NCBI GenBank assembly: GCA_023259675.1 | Contig: JALRGT010000024.1 | Span: 1 to 45,854 of the forward strand | Reading direction: 5' to 3' | DNA from: Flavobacterium sp. | GTDB lineage: Bacteria; Bacteroidota; Bacteroidia; Flavobacteriales; Flavobacteriaceae | DNA length: 45,854 nt | Shown here: piece by piece, positions 42,240 to 45,854 of the stretch | Layout: every line of letters begins with the position of its first letter | Numbering within the stretch: position 1 is the first letter of the stretch | Notes under the pieces: model-generated | Databases searched by the model: none | What the model was told of the DNA's origin: nothing | Seen by the model: only the letters and a program-made list of their open reading frames with translations | Translations under genes and position numbers: made by a program

Positions 42240-44693
42240 ATGTCATTTTTTGTTGAAGTAATTTTACCGCTATCGCTAGCCAAAACGTTTACCTATAGTA
42301 TTTCGGAATCAGAATATCATTTTATTGAAAAAGGTATGCGGATTGCTGTTCCGTTTGGAAAGAGTAAGATTTATACGGCATTGGTAATTGAGATTCATCA
42401 AAACAAACCTACGTTATACGACGCCAAAGAAATTCATCAAATTCTGGATGAAAAACCAATTGTAACTGAATTTCAAATTTCCCATTGGCAATGGATAGCT
42501 TCTTATTATATGTGCGCTATTGGGGATGTTTATAGGGGAGCGATGCCAAGTGCTTTATTGTTGGAAAGTGAAACACTTGTTTCTCAAAAAACAACGACTT
42601 TGGTTGATGAGAGTCAACTTTCGGATGATGAATATTTGGTATACAACGCTTTGCAACAGCAATCTTCGCTAAAAGTACAGGAGATTATTTCGATTCTGAA
42701 CAAGAAAAATATTTTTCCGGTCATTCAGAAGTTAATTGACAAAAACATATTGGTGCTTCAAGAAGAAATCCAAGAAAGTTACAAGCCCAAATTAGTTAGG
42801 TATATTCGATTGCATCCCAAATATGATTCGAATCAAGGATTGAGTGAATTATTGGAGACACTTAAAAATGCCAATAAACAAAAAGAAATTGTTTTAAAAT
42901 ACTTCCAATTAATAGCATCGGAAAGAAAGCCATTATCTGTAAAAAAACTAATTGATTCCGCCGATTCTACTTCAGGGGTAATAAAAGCCTTAATTGATAA
43001 AGCTATTTTCGAGGATTATTTCATTCAGGAAGATCGCGTTCATTTTTCCGGAAAAATCAATGACAAGGAATTGCTTTTAAGTGAAGAACAACAAAATGCT
43101 TTTCTTGAAATTAAAAACAGTTTTGTTTCCAATGAAGTTTGTTTGTTGCACGGAGTAACATCAAGTGGGAAGACGGAGATTTACATAAAACTTATCGAAG
43201 AATATATTGCTTCAGGAAAACAAATGTTGTATTTGTTACCGGAAATTGCACTTACTACACAACTTGTTGGACGGTTAAGAGCTCATTTTGGAAATAAAGT
43301 GGCTGTTTTTCATTCTAAATACAACAATAATGAACGTGTTGAAGTTTGGAATCAAGTTTTAGAAGATTCAGAAAAAGCGCAAATTGTGATAGGAGCAAGG
43401 TCGGCTCTGTTTTTACCTTTTAAAAATCTGGGCTGTATTATAGTTGATGAAGAGCACGAACAAACCTTTAAACAAACGGATCCTGCCCCTCGATATCATG
43501 CTAGAGATGCTGCAATTGTTTTAGCAAACTTTCATAAAGCAAAAGTGCTGTTAGGTTCTGCCACACCTAGTATTGAAACTTACTTTAATGCACAATCGGG
43601 AAAATATGGTTTGGTTGAAATCTCCAAAAGGTATGGCAATGTTATGATGCCTACTATCGAATTGGTGGATCTCAAGGATAAGTATTTCAGAAAAAAGATG
43701 CAGGGTCATTTTAGCGATGTTTTGATTGAAGAAATCATGAAAGCCCTTTCGTTAGGAGAACAGGTAATTTTATTTCAAAACAGGAGAGGGTATTCTCCTG
43801 TGTTAGAGTGTATGACTTGTGGGCATGTGCCGCATTGTCAATTATGTGATGTGAGTTTGACATACCATAAGCACAATAATCAACTGCGTTGTCATTACTG
43901 TGGGTATTCCGTTGCTAAACCTACTCGTTGTCATTCTTGTTCCAGTGTAGATTTAATGACTAAAGGCTTTGGAACAGAACAAATTCAACAAGAATTAGCC
44001 ATGCTTTTTCCAGATAGTAAGATTGGCAGAATGGATCAGGATACAACTCGTGGGAAATTTGGTTTTGAAAAAATTATCGATAGTTTTAAAAATAGGGAGA
44101 TCGATATTCTGGTCGGCACACAAATGTTGGCAAAAGGATTGGATTTTGATAATGTGAGCCTGGTGGGGATTATGAATGCCGATAATATGCTTTTTCATCC
44201 AGACTTCAGGGCTTTTGAAAGAAGTTTTCAAATGATGACTCAGGTTGCCGGTCGGGCAGGACGTTCCGAAAAACAAGGGAAGGTAATTATACAGACCTAT
44301 AATCCGAATCATAATACGATCCAGCAAGTTACCATGAATGATTATATAGGAATGTACAAAGAGCAATTATATGATCGACAGATATATAAGTATCCACCTT
44401 ATTTTAGAATTATAAAACTCACGTTGAAACAAAAGGATTATGATAAACTAAAAGAAGGGTCATTGTGGTTGTATCAAGTCATGTGTCAAAACTTAAATAT
44501 ACCGGTGTTGGGCCCCGAAGAACCTGCGATAAGTAGAATTAGAAATGAATACATCAGAACGATATTGGTTAAAATTCCGAATAACACTTCTATTTTAAGC
44601 ACAAAAAAAACTATCCAAAAAATATTGAATAGTTTTGATGCTGTCGCTCAATACAGAGCTATAAAAGTTACGATAAACGTCGATTTTTATTAG
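42240..44693 (+). CDS. priA: Primosomal protein N' (replication restart helicase PriA)
   Basis: This 817-residue superfamily 2 helicase reloads the replisome at stalled forks. Domains in order are: the 3'-DNA-binding domain (about 1-110, FVEVILPLSLAKTFTY), a winged helix (about 115-260), and helicase lobe 1 with Walker A GVTSSGKTE (about 305) and DEEH (about 402). The zinc-binding cluster near 523-575 (CMTCGHVPHCQLC, CHYCGYS, CHSC) is intact, followed by helicase lobe 2 (GTQMLAKGLDFDNV, QVAGRAGRSEK) and the C-terminal domain. It is a full-length Bacteroidota version. The neighbouring LytTR gene is convergent, with 9 bp between stops. Confidence 0.96.
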   Translation: MSFFVEVILPLSLAKTFTYSISESEYHFIEKGMRIAVPFGKSKIYTALVIEIHQNKPTLYDAKEIHQILDEKPIVTEFQISHWQWIASYYMCAIGDVYRGAMPSALLLESETLVSQKTTTLVDESQLSDDEYLVYNALQQQSSLKVQEIISILNKKNIFPVIQKLIDKNILVLQEEIQESYKPKLVRYIRLHPKYDSNQGLSELLETLKNANKQKEIVLKYFQLIASERKPLSVKKLIDSADSTSGVIKALIDKAIFEDYFIQEDRVHFSGKINDKELLLSEEQQNAFLEIKNSFVSNEVCLLHGVTSSGKTEIYIKLIEEYIASGKQMLYLLPEIALTTQLVGRLRAHFGNKVAVFHSKYNNNERVEVWNQVLEDSEKAQIVIGARSALFLPFKNLGCIIVDEEHEQTFKQTDPAPRYHARDAAIVLANFHKAKVLLGSATPSIETYFNAQSGKYGLVEISKRYGNVMMPTIELVDLKDKYFRKKMQGHFSDVLIEEIMKALSLGEQVILFQNRRGYSPVLECMTCGHVPHCQLCDVSLTYHKHNNQLRCHYCGYSVAKPTRCHSCSSVDLMTKGFGTEQIQQELAMLFPDSKIGRMDQDTTRGKFGFEKIIDSFKNREIDILVGTQMLAKGLDFDNVSLVGIMNADNMLFHPDFRAFERSFQMMTQVAGRAGRSEKQGKVIIQTYNPNHNTIQQVTMNDYIGMYKEQLYDRQIYKYPPYFRIIKLTLKQKDYDKLKEGSLWLYQVMCQNLNIPVLGPEEPAISRIRNEYIRTILVKIPNNTSILSTKKTIQKILNSFDAVAQYRAIKVTINVDFY

Positions 44694-44702
44694 TAATTCG
44701 GT

Positions 44703-45398
44703 TTATGATACCGAAAGCGCTTTTACTAAATCTTCTTTTTTGTTTCTACTTAAAGGAATTTTTGTTGGTCCAATTTCAGCAAACTTACTATTGAATCGTT
44801 CAACTTTATCAATGTTTATGATGTAGGATTTGTGTACGCGTATGAACTTTTTCTTTGATAAATCGTTTTCGAAAGATTTCATTGTAGAAAGAACCAAATT
44901 GCTGTCATCTTCAGTAACGACTCTTACATAGTCACCAAAAGCTTCAATCCATTTTATTTTAGAAGTGAAAATTTTCAGTTTTTTAAGGTTACTTTTAATG
45001 AAAATATGTTCGCCTTCTTCTTCTTTAGTATCGTTTTTGTATAAGTAATGGTCAACGGCTCTTTTTACGGAAGCATTGAATCGATCTATTGCGATAGGTT
45101 TTTGAAGATAATCAGTGGCATCGTAATCAAAAGCTTTCATTGCGTATTCCGCTTTTGAAGTAACAAAAATTATCTGAGGTTTTGTTTTTAGACCGTCTAA
45201 AAAGTCAAAACCACTTATTACAGGCATTTCGATATCAAGAAATATAAGGTCTACATTATGTACAGACATACAGCTTCTAGCTTCAATTGCGTTAGAAAAA
45301 TCACCAACTAAATGAAGATTTGGATGATTATTGACTAACTTTGCAATAATCATTCTTTGTATGGAACTGTCATCTACAACGACGCAATTTAGTTTCAT
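44703..45398 (-). CDS. LytTR-family response regulator
   Basis: This 231-residue two-component regulator has an N-terminal receiver domain (1-118) with acidic pocket D9/D10, phospho-acceptor D55 in LIFLDIEMP, T in FVTSKAEYA and K in LQKPI. A LytTR DNA-binding domain follows (about 130-228, IKWIEAFGDYVRVVTEDDS, KKFIRVHKSYIINIDKV). It lacks an adjacent histidine kinase. LytTR proteins bind pairs of direct repeats about two helical turns apart; a matching repeat pair lies just upstream of this gene at 45480-45512, which suggests autoregulation. Confidence 0.92.
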   Translation of the reverse strand: MKLNCVVVDDSSIQRMIIAKLVNNHPNLHLVGDFSNAIEARSCMSVHNVDLIFLDIEMPVISGFDFLDGLKTKPQIIFVTSKAEYAMKAFDYDATDYLQKPIAIDRFNASVKRAVDHYLYKNDTKEEEGEHIFIKSNLKKLKIFTSKIKWIEAFGDYVRVVTEDDSNLVLSTMKSFENDLSKKKFIRVHKSYIINIDKVERFNSKFAEIGPTKIPLSRNKKEDLVKALSVS

Positions 45399-45479
45399 AA
45401 TATTGTATTTTAAGATTTGGTGAGGTAAAATTAACTACAAATTTTCAGAAAAACTAATTTTAATCGGTTTTTTTTGCAT

Positions 45480-45512
45480 TACGTCGGGTAAAGTTGTAGT
45501 ACGTCGAATAAA
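45480..45512. promoter_or_regulatory. Direct repeat pair TACGTCG-nn-TAAA: candidate LytTR binding site
   Basis: TACGTCGGGTAAA (45480-45492) and TACGTCGAATAAA (45500-45512) start 20 bp apart. They lie about 80-115 bp upstream of the LytTR regulator start and 35-70 bp upstream of the rpsF -7 box. Paired direct repeats at about this spacing are typical LytTR sites. The role is inferred. Confidence 0.45.
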
Positions 45513-45524
45513 AGTAAATTGCAC

Positions 45525-45554
45525 TTGATAATTTGAAAAAAAAGGTTACTTTTG
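45525..45554 (+). promoter_or_regulatory. Promoter of rpsF
   Basis: TTG (45525-45527), a 19-bp spacer and TACTTTTG (45547-45554) match the Bacteroidota promoter consensus. The rpsF ATG is 30 bp further downstream. Confidence 0.75.
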
Positions 45555-45584
45555 CAGCCAATTTAACAAATAAATAAAATATTT

Positions 45585-45854
45585 ATGAATCATTATGAAA
45601 CTGTTTTCATTTTAAATCCCGTTTTATCTGATGTTCAGGTGAAGGAAACAGTAAGCAAATTTGAAGAATTTCTTACTAGTAGAGGAGCTGAAATGGTATC
45701 TAAAGAGGATTGGGGTCTTAAAAAAATGGCTTACGAAATCCAAAACAAAAAATCTGGTTTTTACCACTTGTTCGAATTCAAAGTAGCAGGAGAAGTTCTT
45801 ATTGCTTTTGAAACTGAATTTAGACGTGACGAAAGAGTTATGCGTTTCTTAACT
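45585..45854 (+). CDS. rpsF: 30S ribosomal protein S6 (bS6), N-terminal part
   Basis: Ninety codons are visible and the frame runs off the window. The sequence [20 protein letters not shown], with [21 protein letters not shown] and [10 protein letters not shown], is ribosomal protein S6, which binds 16S rRNA next to S18 in the small-subunit platform. About 20 or more residues of the C-terminus are missing. A complete promoter lies just upstream, so this is the first gene of a ribosomal protein operon, probably followed by rpsR and rplI outside the window. Confidence 0.96.
   Translation, partial: MNHYETVFILNPVLSDVQVKETVSKFEEFLTSRGAEMVSKEDWGLKKMAYEIQNKKSGFYHLFEFKVAGEVLIAFETEFRRDERVMRFLT

Overview
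The window is chromosomal DNA from a member of the Bacteroidota, most likely Flavobacterium or a close relative. Four things point there: low G+C, promoters of the TTG-N(17-23)-TAnnTTTG type instead of sigma70 boxes, many Bacteroidota-style lipoproteins, and a SusC/SusD polysaccharide utilization locus (PUL). Most genes have clear orthologues in flavobacterial core genomes. No tRNA, rRNA, CRISPR array or transposase was seen.

Layout. 1-5.2 kb: the 3' end of dnaK, a CorA-type magnesium channel, and the pta-ackA acetate pair. 5.3-20.9 kb: a PUL with a membrane-spanning HTH regulator, SusC, SusD, a LamG surface lipoprotein, a GH144-type endo-beta-1,2-glucanase lipoprotein, an alpha/beta esterase, a GH3 beta-glucosidase, a glycerophosphodiesterase lipoprotein and a GH43-like protein with discoidin and FnIII domains. 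21.0-25.9 kb (minus strand): a GT4 glycogen synthase, an AI-2E family permease, a PAS histidine kinase and kdsA. 26-28.8 kb: a small lipoprotein, a split YeeE/YedE transporter, clpS and prmA. 28.8-32 kb (minus strand): tpiA, a TlpA-like lipoprotein, a DoxX/thioredoxin-like fusion and a duplicated DUF1599 protein. 32-35.6 kb: folP, two unknown proteins, a CHRD lipoprotein and rlmH. 35.7-39.6 kb: an MscS channel, a methyltransferase and a dihaem cytochrome c. 39.9-45.85 kb: nadC, a BrkB-type membrane protein, DUF2147, priA, a LytTR response regulator and the start of rpsF.

Two observations stand out. First, the PUL sits between the intact 3' end of ackA and a second, partial copy of the ackA 3' end at 20927-20998 (47 bp identical, then four substitutions in 24 bp, with its own in-frame stop and its own terminator). 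The simplest reading is that ackA and the glycogen synthase gene were once convergent neighbours, and the roughly 15.7-kb PUL was inserted at the ackA 3' end, rebuilding ackA and stranding the old tail.

Second, the enzyme set suggests a specific target. A GH144-type endo-beta-1,2-glucanase and a GH3 glucosidase would dismantle a beta-1,2-glucan. A carboxylesterase and a glycerophosphodiesterase are the activities needed to strip the succinyl and phosphoglycerol groups that decorate osmoregulated periplasmic glucans of Proteobacteria. I propose that this is a locus for scavenging decorated bacterial periplasmic or cyclic beta-1,2-glucans. That is inference from gene content; the GH144 assignment rests on visible acidic residues plus my recollection of the family.
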